Shown one piece after another: positions 13,832 to 29,300 of a stretch of DNA of 64,000 bases (the stretch's first letter is position 1; each line of letters opens with the position of its first letter). A program made the position numbers and the translations under genes. This DNA comes from Eudromia elegans (Eukaryota > Chordata > Aves > Tinamiformes > Tinamidae): positions 3,222,896 to 3,286,895 of the forward strand of contig PTEX01000060.1 in NCBI GenBank assembly GCA_003342815.1, read 5' to 3'. Below the pieces are notes generated by a model, which saw only the letters and a list, made by a program, of their open reading frames with translations, did not search any database and was not told the origin of the DNA.

Positions 13832-14795
13832 TCAGCAGATACTAGATTTCTCCAGACTTCATCAGATGTGTAGGAGCAAAGGACCCTTGCCTGTCAAGGA
13901 AAACATTTCATTTGGCAACACCACGCTTTCAGGTGTGTGACTCAGCCTGAAAAAAAGGTGTCAGCTGAAAGAACACAGGCTGCAAACAGGAAGAACTCCC
14001 GGAGCTAATGGCAGAGGTAATGGATGCTCCTACAGAAATAGGATTTGACCTAAATTTAATTGTTTTCAAAGCGTTGCATAAATTAGCCATATGAACTCCA
14101 ACATGAATTTATTCAAGTCAATAAGACCTAGAGGCTAAAACCACTTCAGAGCATCTAAAATGATTGAAAAGAAACAAACAAACTTAATTTATAAACAAAA
14201 AGCAGTGAATAACTCCAAAGAATATAAGTACATCATTTATCTCTTGAAAAGTGATCACTATACACTGAATGATCACTGTATGCTAGTATTTCTTTTATCT
14301 TACTGCTTAGTTAGAATTAATTGTTTGGGAGATTCACTATAGGGGGGGGTCTGTTCAATAATCTTATTTATTATTAATGCTACTTGTGACAGCATGATGA
14401 CAGAGACTCCCTTTCCACTGACACATGTAAATAAATGGGTAAATTCAGTCACCATTCCTCACATATAATTCTAACCAGCAGTTCTAACCTATTTTTGGAA
14501 ATATATATTAGTTACTGAAGCTTTTGAAAGCAATAATAAAATTAATGCAATGCTGTATTCTTTTAATTTCTCTCATTACAAATTATTTTCAAATTACATA
14601 TTGTGCCTTAGCACTTCAGTGTAAACCTACTGCCGTTGAGTGCAGAATATGTCATTGCTGTGGATGAACCAGATTCAGTGCAATATTTTCTTTTCTGTTA
14701 CTTTATGCAACATTTCAGTTTATTGGGAGCTTTTCTCCACTAGCATTTGTAGAGTGTAGACAAGAATCTGCTTCAATTGTAGAGAGAAAATTGCT

Positions 14796-14813
14796 AAAAA
14801 AAAAAAAAAAAAA
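14796..14813. repeat. Poly(A) run of 18
   Basis: A simple A run in AT-rich intron with no recognisable retrocopy upstream. Confidence 0.8.
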
Positions 14814-15377
14814 GCAGTATCTCTTTTTATTTTATCAAATCTCTTTGAGAACTTTAGATTACTTTTTAACCTTTATTTGAATTGATATGTTAGGCATGAG
14901 ATGCATTTTGTGTGTGGAAGCCTCCAGGTTGCCTGTGCACAATATGTCTAATTTCAAATGTTGTTATCAGAATCTATATTCACAAATGATGCAGTTCTTG
15001 CTGCTGTGGAGATGTACATGCAATCTGCAGCTCTGCTATCAGCACAAAATTGTGTTTAAATTTAAACGAGTGGACTAATTTATAATCCAAGGAAGATTTA
15101 GGACTACACAGCCCTAAAACTTCTTGACTAGCTGTAACATAAAAAACACTTTAACAGTGAAACACTCTGTACATATTTTTCTGTAGAGTCAATATACTTC
15201 TTCAGGCTACCATTATAAATTTATGATTTAATCTGCCTTTCATCTTTAGAATCATCTCACACTCAGCTTATTTTCCCAATATTTTAAAAAATGCCTAATT
15301 ATATGGTTCAGTCAACACCAACTTGCACTCTAAAATTACATCAAGAGTACCTTCCCAGTCTCCTATATGGCATATTA

Positions 15378-15477
15378 TCACAGAATGATTGAATCCCAGA
15401 ATGGTTGAGGTTGCAAGGGACCTCTAGAGATCATCTAGTCCAACCCACTAGCTGAAGCAGGGACACTTAGAGGGTTA
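15378..15477 (-). mobile_element. CR1 LINE 3'-end fragment, minus orientation
   Basis: TCACAGAATGATTGAATCCC, then AGAATGGTTGAGGTTGCAAG, GGACCTCTAGAGATCATC and TAGTCCAACC. This is the reversed 3' end of a typical avian CR1, about 100 bp long and fairly well preserved. Confidence 0.88.
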
Positions 15478-17451
15478 CCTGTTATATATGATACTAATTT
15501 CCAAATATGTAAGAATGGAATAATGCACATAACAGTAATCTTGGAGCAAGAGCCTTAAAACATTGCTAAAAAACATGAGAAAGGGTTTTTTTTTTTTTAA
15601 GTTTATTAGAATAATTAATACTTTAAGGAAAAAAATAGATAAAAATAAGAAAACTCTTACTTTTTTCCTTAAATCCAGTAGGATTTTTTAAAAATATGCA
15701 TTAATCTGTGATTCTTGATGGGGAGAGAGGAAGAGCAAGATGGCAAGTTCTGGATGCAACTTTGAGTTAGGAAGGGGAACACAAACAGCTGTAAGAAAAG
15801 AGGCTGCTTGAAGAGCTTTAAATACTGTAAGAGCTTGCCTGGTTTGTGGGGGTGTGCTTAGCTGTTACAATTCTTCACGTAAAGCTCATTCAAATTCTTC
15901 ACAGGAAATAATTTTTGAGCAGGTTTCACATCTTCCGTGCACTCTTCCTCCTACCGTACTCTTTTCCATTAACGTTTTAGAGTGAGAAATACAGCAGTGC
16001 CCACAGTAAGCAGTGATGTGGCAAAGCTGCAGGAAAATCAGTGCTAGTCCTTGACATTTATTCTTAAATGTGCATCTGCTATAATTCAAGGCCATTCAGA
16101 TTCTCTTAGGAATTACCTCTTAAAAGAACAGGTCAGCCTTCCTTACAGGCACTTTTGTATCCTGAAAATTTCAAGCAATTATTCTGGCTGCAGTCCTGGA
16201 CTTGATCAACAGGATATACAAGCTGGCACACAGGAGCTTGCTCAGCAGTTAGGTACATCCCTGCAAGGCTTTCTTGCACCAGAAAGTTAGCTGCAAAATT
16301 TAAGTGCAATTCCACATTTTAGTTTCTTTTCATATATCTTTTCATATGTGGTCATTTCAGCTCATAATTAACACAGCTGAAAACATGACTCCCTCACATA
16401 TGAGAAAACATAGACATGGGGTGAGATATAGTGTAATAGGAAACTGTGTTTAGAAACTTTTGTATTCTGTTCTGGGCAGCTATGATGATACAGAGATTTC
16501 TGTCCTTTTCCTCATGCTTTGCCCCCTCTTTTTAGCATGGAGGTCCATCAGCGTGCTGTTAAATTAAAAATTCATCCGAGTTATAAGTTATAGTTAATTA
16601 TTGTATACTAACACTCTGCCTCCTCACTGTCTTCATAGGTTAGAGTCCCACGCTTTACCCTCATGCCATAAAATTGTGTTAATCATCTACAGCTTCCAAG
16701 GCTTTTCTTGGCTTTTCCCTCTCCCCCAGTCATTTTGTTTAGCCATTAAAAGGCATGTCTTCATTCAGGCCAGAATAGCAGCTGAAGCATCACTCACTCA
16801 CTGGATTTTCTAAAGTACTGTATTCATAGCTGTCCTCATGCTGACTCTCATGTTTGGGAGTGGTTCCTCATAAATATCTGTCAAGTTAATCCACTGTCCT
16901 TTTTCGAAGCCTTGCTCTTCCAGGATGCTTACAAAGCAAGTTAGCAATGAGCTCAGAGACCTGGTGACGATGCAGATATGTGTTTAATAAGACCTAATAA
17001 CAGCTAATACAGAAGACAAGAGGTATAAAGCAGTAGACGGTTTCCTCCTAGGAGATATTCCATAGATACTATTTGAGATTCATTTTTAAGCCTGAATATG
17101 CTTTGTTTCTTTTCTTTAGTAGAATGGGTTAAGCCAAAAATCCCAGCCAAAAAAAAAGGCAAAAAAATTAAAGATCAAAAGCTCTGAAAAATTCTTGAAC
17201 AAACCTACACACTTTAATGGTATTTTTTCAAACACGATTGTTTGTACGGCTAAATATATAAGGGGTCCAGACCCATATCATTTTTATGTGCAATGTATAT
17301 CAGCTCCGTTCTCTCCTGACCTAAATACTGCTGCTGTTAACTATCCCTCTGTACAACTTCTCAATTACTGCTGCTGTAAAAATTTCATATAATTAATTTC
17401 TGATTATACTGGGCAAGCTTATATAAAATTACTCAGCTATAGATGCCTGAA

Positions 17452-17475
17452 AATATATATATATATATATATATA
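17452..17475. repeat. (AT)n microsatellite
   Basis: About 12 AT units in a row, likely length-polymorphic. Confidence 0.85.
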
Positions 17476-20400
17476 AATTTGTAGTTTAATTTCTTACTAG
17501 TTTCTCCGCCTTTTATTACAAGGCTTCAAACATAGACATAACCTGACAAAAGGAGTAGCACACAGCATAGCACGTCCAGTTTGGCCTAAAATGAATTAGT
17601 GTTGCCTTGGTGTATTCCATGTTGGATCTCTCAAGCTTCTCAGGGAATTTACCGTCATGCTCAAGCTTTACTTTTTGATCAGAGAAATTCAGGTCCAACA
17701 AGCCAAACAGGATAATTTCTACCAGGAAGGCCTCCTTCTTGTTCTCAACTGAAATGGAAGGTTGGTCTTATGGTCTTCTTACAGTTCAGTGTAGAAGTCT
17801 GCCTGCCTTATGACTTTTTCAGGAGCCTCCACAAGGATCACCTGAGCCTTTTAATGCTCAGTCTGAGCATGGAGGAGACCTGTCCGTAATTCTCCTGCTC
17901 CTGGCGGAGCAGGCAGCCACACCTTTGACAGAGGCACAATATCATTTCAGATGACTTGTGTTCTACCTCCTGTGAACACTAAAATGCAACACCTAGGGTC
18001 AGAATAGAATAATAGATTCTCAAACCAAGGAAAGAGAATAAAACTTGCAAGTTCTGACCACTTTGCGTCTCTTTCTTCCAGACTTGTTATACTATCCACA
18101 TAAAGATCTCAGAAGTAAAGCCAGATTTCCCAGAAGCCAATGGCTTTAAGTAGCCAGAAGACCTGGAGACCCATCCTTCTTCTTACACAGCCTTTCCTCT
18201 TGTGTTTCCTTCTTTTTATACACCTATACTTCCTTTTATATTTTCTGCTTTTTAACAGAAACAGAGTTAATCAACACTGAGAACTTCTGAAGTTATTTTC
18301 CCTTGACAGTACAGCTATCCATGGATGACAGTTCTCCATATGCTTCTACAGATGACTTCCTCCCTATTATGTTTCATTTCGTTCTGTTTTCTGCTTCAGA
18401 GTTGCCTTAAAAGAAGGGATTGATTAGGAACAGTCCAAAGTCATTCAATCTTCTACCAAATTGCAGAAGAAAAAACACAAGAAGCAGAAAGCAGATCAGA
18501 AATGCACATCAAGAGCCGACCAAGTTCTCTCCTGCATAAGGGCCAAGTGATTTGAATCTTACCATACTAAATAGGTACACACGATTATATTGACATTGTG
18601 TTTTTTGTTTAATTTCTTTTTTTTCCTCCATTCTAATCAGTAAGGTGTCAGAATTCAATATTTAACACATGAGCTTCACTAAATTACTAAAGTAATTTAA
18701 GGAATTTAAGGACGTACTAGCTGCAACTCTCCTTGTCATGACAACATACTAGGAAACATTGGTCACTGAGTCTGTTAGACAGCAAAAAGCCCTGTGTATC
18801 GTGGGGATCCATATTTCACAGAGTGTTTCCTGCTGTGGAAATTGCTTCAGGCGACAACATATATTGCCACAGCCTCTTTTATTAAACTGTCTTGTGTATC
18901 AGTATTTCTCACTTTACAGGTTTAAGGGAGCCATTTTGCTCAACAGTTAAGAAATATATCAGTGTTAACAGACCTCAAAGACAGTATGTTAGAAATGTTT
19001 GATGGCTCTTCCATTATGTCCTCAGGAACTCCACTTATCCATAAAGAGGAAATACAGGGAAAGAGCAGTCACAGCATAAACACTTATGGATGAAGACTCC
19101 AAGTCAATTTGTGAGATCACCTAAATGAGAATCCAAATTCTTGACACTTTCTGCCTTTCTTGGCTGTTGCACTTGTTGCTATTTCTTTGAATATCTTCAA
19201 AGTGTTGTAAACATTTGAACAAATGGTCATAGGACCATAGGGGATAATTTGATAATAAATAACGCGATTGGTGATTGTAATCTTGCAATAATTGTTCTGC
19301 ACTTGAAAAATTTCTGTGAGTTCACAAACCACATGTTAGGGAAAACAGAGTGTTATGCATTGCAGAAACTAGAAATAGAAAACACAGCCTAGATACATGA
19401 TTCTTAAGAGTGTATTTATCTAACTTTACCTCAGCATGCTTGTTTTGTTTTACCTCCTGTGATTTTCCTACCTACATTGTTTTTACAAGAGAAAAAGAAA
19501 AAAAAAGTTTTTTTCTCTCTTACAGATGGCTTGAATTGTCTCAATTGAATTATATCATGGCTTGAATCACTGCCTAAACTTGCAGTTTTTGTCAGAGCAA
19601 GTTTAGTCAAGAGAAACCTCAAAAAAATGATAGCTGACTCATTCCTTCATACAAGCCATAATTTTTGTCTGTCTTCCTTTATCACAGCTTTAAAAGACTC
19701 TATCATCAAGTTTGTTGCTTGATCCTGCTTAAAAAGTTAAGTCTGTTGAAATCTACCATGGGAATTATTCCTTCAGATCTTCATAAGGACTGAAGCTTTG
19801 TAGATTCAGTAATACCAGACCTTTTCTGAATCTAAGCAATTCCAGCTTTCTCCTGTTTGTGATTTTTGCAAAACACACCGACCTTTATATCCTCCAAAGC
19901 TCCTATTGACTTTGTATAGACTTCACAGAATTTCAGAATTTGCCATGCACACATCAAAATCCCATGAGGCTTTTCACCTTGGTTTACTCTAAAAATTAAT
20001 TCAGGGCACTTTGTCACTATGACACTTTTCCAGTAGTGAAGTTTGCTTGGGAATTATGCTATTTTTGTCAAAATGGGCAAGGTTTGATTGATTTTGTTTA
20101 AGTCTTCTAAAACAGCACTTTCAGGTATAAGTAAATGTGTACTCACAATCCACTGCTACTCCATACAATAGAAAAACAGACATTACTTTCAGGTGAAATA
20201 ATAGTAGGAGAGACATAATTTGGAATTTGACCTTTTCTATACATTTTAATAATTATTTTTAATCTTTATGTATCTGTGCAAATGAAGTCATACTTGGAAA
20301 ATTTCTTATTGAAAATAAAAAGAAAAAATGAAACTAATATTTATTTTCTAGAGATATGCAAAAAGTTTGGCAAGCATACTTAGTCAAATTTATTGTTCAC

Positions 20401-20911
20401 TTCAAGATACATCTCTCACAGGTCCCATTTTAATAACAAAGACAGCGAAAGCTGAGAATGAGTTGAGTTTAGAGAAGTGTTGGGGACAATTTTTATGGCA
20501 AGGCACAAGGGCAAAAAAAGCCACTCAACAGTGTGGAGGAGGAAAGTTAATCTAATAACATGGCTACAAATGAGAGAAATAGTTTTAAGTGCTGACCTTA
20601 ATTGATGAAATGGAAGCAGACAAAAATTGGCTGCTGTTCTGAAAAAGTCTTTCAGAGGCTCTTTCCTTCTCTGTACTAAAGTCAATAAGCTTACTTAGCT
20701 TGGCAGCTAAAATGGTTATATGGAATGAATACCACTAGATATGCCAAGCCCAAGGAGGTGATGATCATCTGAGATTCCCAGGAAGATCAGTATATGTTAA
20801 ATACTTCCACAGAATTTCCTCAACAATAATTTTCTCCACAAAGTAGTTCTCACTTAAAAAAAATACAAGCTGTCTTTCACCACCTGACAGGGCAGTGATA
20901 AGGTATTTTTC

Positions 20912-21000
20912 TACCCATCACTCAGCAACAGGTAGCTCAAGAGCACTTATACAGTGGGTGTGTTTTACCCATCACTCAACAGCATCCAGGTCAACAGCAC
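20912..21000. repeat. Diverged two-copy tandem duplication, 54-bp period
   Basis: TACCCATCACTCAGCAACA at 20912 recurs as TACCCATCACTCAACAGCA at 20966, each followed by an AGGT..TCAA.AGCAC-like segment. Confidence 0.65.
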
Positions 21001-24000
21001 AAAGCCACAATGCAAACAACAGCCAAACAAGTTAATGTTTCATCCCACTGAAATGAACAGATGATTTTATAATCTGCAAAGCACTGCCATCTAACCTGGC
21101 TTTTGATTAAAAAAGTGAGCATAAAACCCTCCTGCTCAAGGCTCTGAGATCTTTAATTCCACAGTAGATTCCACTTTACACTTCTTTCAGAATTTGAAAT
21201 TTGCATCAGCATTGTTTTTGCATTCTGAGGATAGGCAGAAACACACTAAATTACAAAACTATTCTGTGCCATATAGTAAGTGATTCATTGGCCAGCTCCC
21301 ACGCTAACACCAGGGCATTTTAATCCTGCTTAGCCTGGCCAGAATGATAAGAAAAAAGATGCAAATCATTCAGTGGGGTTTTCAAGTAGTTGCACACTCC
21401 CTCTTATGCTGTATTTTTTTTTTCTACCTTTTTTTTAATCCAAAGCTTAGGTTTCAAAAGCCTAAACATCAAAACCACCTTTCTGTTTCATTCGGTGAGC
21501 AAGGATATTTGCATATTTATCAGTATGATGTTGAACTCTTTTGTACTTTCAGATCCACTCAAAAGTAACATAATTCATGAAATTCTCACTTCTCCCACAT
21601 ATGTTGGAATGCTCCCCAGAGCCAGAGTCTTAAGACTCCACAGTTATATTATGCTCCATATGGTACAGATTTTCATCTCGCACGGTGCCATTTGTTGTTC
21701 TCAAGCCCCTTATCAGGTTCAGCACATTTACTAGGAAACCACAATGCAGTAGACTACAACTGCTTCATAGGCTTCCTCTCACTTGCTCTCCTAGAGGGAC
21801 TATGTTATCACAGCTCTGTTTGGATGAAGTACATCATTCAGGAAGGAGAGTTTTAAAAATGATCCAAGGGATTTATTTTTCCATAATACATGTGACACCT
21901 ATGAGACTAAAACAGCAAATCGAGAAGAAATCGAACTGGTTCCAAAATACTGCAATCTCTTGAAAAAATGCTCTGTCACATTTTGCTGTGTACAGCAGAC
22001 TGATGCGAATGTATAGAAGCCAGCTCTCTCCAGGTTTGGTTTTCAAGATCTAACAGTTTTACACTTGCTGTAAAGGTTTTATGTATTCATTTTATTTCAA
22101 AAGGCCAAAATAACAAACAGAAAGGAATAATCAATTCTTCTTTTTAGCTGTAAAGCTTAGTGGAGTGAGTGCTGCTTTTTAAGATTACCACTGCTGAGAG
22201 GAACAGCACCATCCCTCCTCTTAGACATCTCTGCTAGGTGCATATTAACTGATCTGAGCAGCACCACACAAGCTTCTTTCTTCAACACACTTCTCATCTT
22301 ACCACCCACCACTGTCCTCATGGTCTTGCTCCCAGCGGAACATCATCATCTTGCCTATTCTGCCTTATAAAGAACAGCTAGGCAATCTATAGCCTCGTGT
22401 AGTTAGTCAAAGATCAAGGAAAGGAAATCAGCCATCAAGTGATATGGTTTATGGACATATGTTGTAATGTGGTGGGGTAGAGCACATAGGAGAATAAAAG
22501 TAAAACACTAGCCAGAACTAAAGGGATAGCAGAGCTTATTTGAGAAACAGGCTATGTTTAAAATTTTGATATGATTACCACTGGATCTTTCACAATGAAA
22601 TACCTGTAAAAACTGGGAAAATTAACAAATTTAAAATCTTGTAACTCTATCATAGTGTTAGACAGCAAAGTCCTGTATGTACAAGGACACGGGGAACAAA
22701 CTTTAATAATTCAATTCTATATAAAGAGAAGGTGAAAACCCCACTTAGTGTCTTGAGACAATGAGCAAAAGTGACACTTTCCTTGGTTGAACCGGTTTGT
22801 CACTCTGTGGAATATTGCTGCATGCATAAAGGCGGTTTCCTGCATGAACCACACTACTGCTATAGCATTGCTTTGCAAAACACTTCAGAAATTTGAGTCA
22901 CTGAGTATTAAAGGTACTATAATGAGCACAAGTCCTAAGCTGTTGTCGAAGCTATTGTTCTTTTCCATTGGAATCTCATATTACCAGATATGAAGTGAAT
23001 ATATAGGAGGTGTTCCCATCTTATGATTTAATTATTTTAGCATATTTTAAACATATTATGGCCTAAAGATTTCTATTACTGAAAGATATAGATGATTAAT
23101 CATTTAGATTAAAATTCTGTATTATTTAAATGCCTTGTAAAATTTTGATAATCTTTTTTCTCTAAGTTCTATTCAATTCAGCAACAAAGGCGAATGAAAT
23201 GAATGAGCAAAACTCTTAATTTCCTCCTCATCCAAAATCATGATCTTTGGGTCAGGCAATTTAGAAGAAGCAGCTAAACTATTAATGAACTAAAAGGCCT
23301 TTAAGGGTTTCAAATTCACGCACAAATCCTAAGGGCAAGTAACTGAGCTATTTTTGATATTGTACCATTTACCTTGCCATTGTTGTCTTACTCTAGAGGC
23401 TCAGCAGAGCCTGAGCCACTTGGCATAATTCTGTCTTTTAATACAAATTAATGCAACTTACAAAACATTAATTTTTTTTTATTAATTTTTTTCTTTTGAA
23501 TAATACTTAAGACTTTTCCTTCAGGTATCATGATGCTAAACTACAGATTTTAGTAAAACAAAGAATGATAAATAACATAAAATGAAATTCATTATTCATT
23601 GTTTTTTATAGACACATATCTAAAACTTGTGTTTTTTCCCACCTTTGTGCTGATCCTAATTTATTAGGACATTAGGACCTTTCGATGTCCTTTTTTATTA
23701 CTATTCTTACTGAAACTGACAGGTATGAGTCTGAGCAATCTGATCTAACCTCAAAGCTAGCCTTGCTTTGAGTGGCAGCTTTTGCTAGATGACCTCCACA
23801 GCCAACCTACCGACCAGAATTGTTCTCTCATTCTATAAAACTCCAGTGTCACAAATACTAAGGAAGCTTTCAAAACCTACTGCTGGTCTAGCAATCAGTC
23901 ACAGAAAACTTCTTCAATTTTATCATAAGAATTACATGACATTTAAATGTTTTGCATGGACATGACCCTGCAAAACTTGCCTTTTCCAAGAGCTACACTT

Positions 24001-26318
24001 GTAGGTTCTTAAGAAAGCGAAGAGGATTTCTTGACATGGTCCCTATGAATTTCAAATCAAAATCATGGTTAAAACTGTATCTTGAATAACTTCTAAAAAG
24101 TTCTTTAAAACTGAACGAATTAATTTTTGATCAGATATACACAGTACCTGTGTCTTCACATTAGAAATATTAACATTACAAGTGTCCTTCAGGGAGCAGA
24201 AAGTGAAGAGGAAACATGCCAAACTTGGTTAGAAACATTCTCTGTTTTGTTGCTTTTTTATAAAAAGTAATACAAGACTCACTCTTCCTTTATTCATAAC
24301 AATGCCTATAGAAAGTCTGGTTTGATAGTATTCTGAGTGGACTTTTTCCATGTGTATGTCAACATACAGAACACTGCTAGGTTACTATTCTACTATTCCT
24401 GTGACCTGGATATAATAATAGGTATTATTTTTATTAGAAATTGAAATATTAATAGAATATTGAATTCTATTATAACTGGATACATCTAGTTATATGTTAA
24501 ATATATATAGTTACATTTGCTACAAGCTGGCCAGAGTACATTTTTTAAGGAAAAAGCAAGACTCAGCAAATTGCCACTGTCCAAAGACAATTTTACTTGG
24601 TCTCAGACACTGAGATCACCCTTTGAGATGCCTATTTTGATCACAAAGAGGAACTTATCCAAGGATAATAACAAGTTGGATGAGTGAAATTTTCAGAAGA
24701 ATCAATCTGTTTCTATATTGATCTCTGACATAATGATGGCCTCCTTCAGAAGATGCATACAGACTACAGGAAAATACTTTTGAAAATCCAATCTTTTATC
24801 TATATTCCTAGCAAATATGTCTAGTTTCTTAGTGCTAGCAGTAGCTTTTCAGTCACTAGAGGCCTCTTCTTGTTGATTGATTTTTAAGAGTAGCCCATCT
24901 CAGAAATAAACCTGAAATTCCTGTTGCTGGTAGCATCAAAAACCCTAATGTTCTTTCTACCCTGTTGTAATGTATTCCACATTCATTTCCCAGACTGCAA
25001 ACTAACAATGCAAAAATAAAAGTGGGAAGAAGCAGCCCTGCAGAAAGGGAAGTGGAGACTGTGTGCGTACTTCAGCGATGCAAATGGGTTAGAAAATTGG
25101 CTAATAAAAGAGTCACAGAAAAATAAGTAGTACACCTCTCATAGTAGACTTTTCCTTTTCAACACTGGCTAAGTAGAGAGACAGAAAGAATTTCTGTTGC
25201 AGTGAAAATTATTATTAACTCATCATTTCTAAGTATCTTCCAAAGTGAAGTCTCCTCTCCCTATTTTTATCCTAAACATTCACATTAACTATTGTAGTTT
25301 TAAGACTTTTTAATCCTCATATCCACCTCCTAAAGCCTAAACATTCTCTTAACGAGCTAAGGAGTTGCGGCAGAGTAAGTCTCTGGTAGGGTGACTTTGA
25401 GGTGGATTATGAAGCTGGGCACTGAATATCATCCTAAGCTTCTTGAATAACTGCAGAATATATGGATCTGCAAAAATGAAGAGAGGCAATACTTTTTTTT
25501 CCCCATGATTGTGTTTTTTTATATAAAATAGGTGGTATTCATTTCACCTGACTCCAGACGTGCTCAGTAGATGTTCAGCTGAGCTAGGCAGCCTACCCGC
25601 CTCCTCTGTGCAAGAGGGAAGGAGACACTGCTGCAGTGCAATTCATCAACATGCAAATTGGTGCAAGTCAAAATGTTTCACATACATTTATCAGTTGCAA
25701 TCAACTTTCATTTAATAGTTTCTTAGCCCTGGCATGCAATTTGTGGTCTAAAATGAGAGAGAAAATTGAGGTAAGGAAGGGTGCTAAAAAGTGAGGAAGG
25801 GAGAGAACGGGATGAGAATAACTAAGAGCTCAGTGAGAAGGAACTCATCCTGGCTGCCAAACCTGATGGGAACGGCCTTTCTGGAAGAAGCAGCACAGGG
25901 GTTTACATTTCAAAGGAGTGCCTTCATCACCAGACACGCTATCTCTGATCTAATGAATATCTAATTGTATACTCGGAGTGGAACAGGTCCAACAGGAGGA
26001 GGGCGCACCTCCACAAAGCTGGGCGTTCATCAAGGACAAATGCCTGCCCTGCTGCAGATCAAGCAGAGCAGGCACGTCAGTCCCACTTTCCCACACCCTG
26101 CGTATTTCACTCGCTAATTCGAACCGTTTCTCTCTCACTTTCCTTATTTCCTCAAGAAAAAAAATGCAACTTATCAGGATTTTGCCAGTAAGGAGGGAGA
26201 GGAAAACATATCTCAAAAAGTTCTGTGATATAACACATCCCATGAAACTCCCACCCTGCCATTGCTGATATACAGCCAAAGTAGAAACAGGAGAAATTAT
26301 GGCTGATAACTTGGCTGG

Positions 26319-26374
26319 CTCCTTCTGGAAATATATCCTTCTGGATATCTTCCAAACTCCTTCTGGAAATATAC
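26319..26374. repeat. Two-copy direct repeat, 38-bp period
   Basis: CTCCTTCTGGAAATATA occurs at 26319 and again at 26357, with a partial third CCTTCTGGATAT between. Confidence 0.75.
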
Positions 26375-29300
26375 TCCAAAGATAGTAGGTATTAAGCAAA
26401 AATGTTATCACAAAGAGTTTGCATTATCTGCATTACTACATCTTAAATATTTAATCTTCTCTTTTGGGTTGTTTTTAAAACCCTATACAAAGCACAAGCA
26501 TGTTTATTCTAAGCATTAAACAATTCCTCATTCCCATGTCTGATTTCTAAATGTGCCAACTTAATTTAAAGACAAATATATTTTAATGTATACACCTCTT
26601 TTGCACTACCTTGCTCTTAAGATGTGTAAAATCCACAGAGGCCATTCTGCATCATTCTGCATCACAATTTTATTTTTCACGCATAAATATTCTTCTTGTT
26701 TAAATTAAATGCTCCAATTTCATCTACTTAAGAAACAAACTAGAATATAAAGTCTGTCATATGGGACAATATTATTAAAAAAAATCACTTTGATATTAAA
26801 AAAACCCGTTTTCATGGTTAACAGTAGTCAACGTTTTGTACAAGTAAACATAACTTGGAATTCCCTTCTTGGAGTCACCAAGAAGTATACATCAGCCCTC
26901 GATGACATCTATCTACAGAAGAGTAAGTAACCACTATCTGTGAGTATAAGTGAGAAAACACAACAAAAAGCACAAGGAAAATTAGTTGCAGAAGTATTTC
27001 TCACAGAACATGATGGCAGCTAATTTCAATTAATAAACTAAATAATATAGTTCTATTTTTATAGAACTTTGACAACTGCAAATCAAGTAAGATATTACAG
27101 CTTTTGGAGCAGCACATTTGAGGCAATTGTTACTAGAAGGAAAGCAATCCATAAACTTCAGAATACCTTAATAATCCCAAAGTCAAAATTAAGGGAGCAA
27201 CTGCATTTTCCAGACCAAATAAAATTGCTCATGAAAATTCTAATACATTAGCAAATATATGTGAAAGGTGAGAAAAACCTGTGAGTACCACAAGGAATTA
27301 ATTTTTAGTATTTATGTTAGTCAAAATGCTAGTAATAAAAAGGATCACTGTGAAAATTAAAAGATTGCTCTTTGCTCTTGGGAACCTGGAGGAATACATA
27401 AAAACATGATCAAAAGAATCTCTCCACTGAACAGCACTTCGATCACAGCAAACCTATGGGACCTACTATCACTGATGGTAGCATAAGAAACTGCCAACAT
27501 ATACAGGGCATACATACCCTTGCTTTCTGCATATGCCAAAATAAAATCCTTTTTTTTTCTGGAAAGATGCTTCCTACAACAAGAAATTCTGAAATGCGAA
27601 GAAAAGATGCAAAGATGTTCAAGTTAAAATAAGATGGAAAATCTTGTTCCTTGACTGATTATAAATCTAAATTTAGGTGCAACATTTGGGCTATATAGTA
27701 ATATTTGGTAAGAATTTACAGGGTCGTGATGCATATGAATCTCCCCAAAATCTTTCCCTCCTGCAATAGTTCCATGAATAAGAATTTGCAAGACTGACAA
27801 CACTCTCTTCTGCAACCTGGAGATAGCAGAGGAAGGCAACAGTTCTTGCTTACGCGCCAACAACGCACAAGTTCTGGTTTAAGTCTCTTAAGCCACAGTA
27901 ATCTAAGAAGAAACTGATGGTTACATGGTTACATAGAGTAAGTTTTAATTCTGATTAAGATACTTCTGCCACCCAGTGACACAAAAACACTGTAGTTACT
28001 CAATGTCGAATTCCTTTGCAAAAGTACTGACACTCTGAAATGCACCCAGCAATTAATTTAACAAGCAGCTACAAGGAAGTTCTGCACTGCATTTAAAATG
28101 CTGTCTTGATAAAACATGTTAAAGCAATAAAATAATGGAATAACAGAAGAAAAACATTTGAGATTATATTAAGGTGAATTAAAACTTTTTCCATTTGACT
28201 CTATGATAGACAACATTTTCACTTAAGCCTCGGGCAGCCTTTCAGTTCTGCACCCAAAACTGCAACAGGGCACTGAGGTTTTAGAGATGCAGCTTTATAG
28301 GTAAATACATTAGACTTGAAGGATTGAGCAGGTCAAAGTATATGACTTGACCATTTCTGCATCAGTAGGTAGATACCTACTTGATGCCACCATCTACCCT
28401 CTGTTTCTCCAAAAACATTTGATATTCATTTGGAGGCTAGATGCTTACAGAGCTCTGTCTCATTTTATTTCATTGTTTCCACACTAAACACTTTTATTTC
28501 CTTTACAAAATTTCTTTCCCTGTCAAATTTAACAATTGAATGAACCAACAGCACTTTGGTAAAACTGAGCAAATGCTTATAACCAATCCACTTATTTACT
28601 TCACTAAGAAATGTCCTTCCAAGACTCATCAAATTACATCTTGTAAGTAATTAATCTTTTCCTGTACTCAGCCCACCAACACTGAATGTTTTTTAATTAT
28701 TAGGGATTTTTTTTAACTTCCAACACAAAGATGAAAATCATTACACGGATAGTTAATAAAAACATCTTTCTTTGAACAAAGCAGTATGGTACATACACAG
28801 AAGCATGGCAGGCTGCTTTGATAGAAGTATTCAAGCAACAGAACCGGTAACCAGGAAAATTTCAAATCTAAAATCAAATTTGGTCAGTTATATCTGTGAA
28901 ACCATATTTGTGAGAGTCATGCACAGAGAGTGAACCCACCACATGGAGAGATTAAGTACTGGTGAAAGGGGATTTTTTTTTTTTTGGTCAAATAAAATCT
29001 GAAGTGAAGGATATGAGCACAAGGAAATATGATTTGATTTCTAATTATTTCGAAGAATGATAAAATTTGGATATGAGCATATAGGATTTCCTCCAGGTTT
29101 ATCATCAAGCTCATTAAACAAATAGATAAAAAGAATGGTCCTCTTTTCAACTTTTCCCAGAGTAAAGATGAAACTTGACTGAAGTTAAATAGTCATAAAA
29201 TAGAAGATCTATTAAAAAATAAGTAATAATTTCTTACTAAGAACTGTATATGATCAGCACAAATTTTATATGGCCAGAAAGCCTCTCCCTTACCTGCCCA

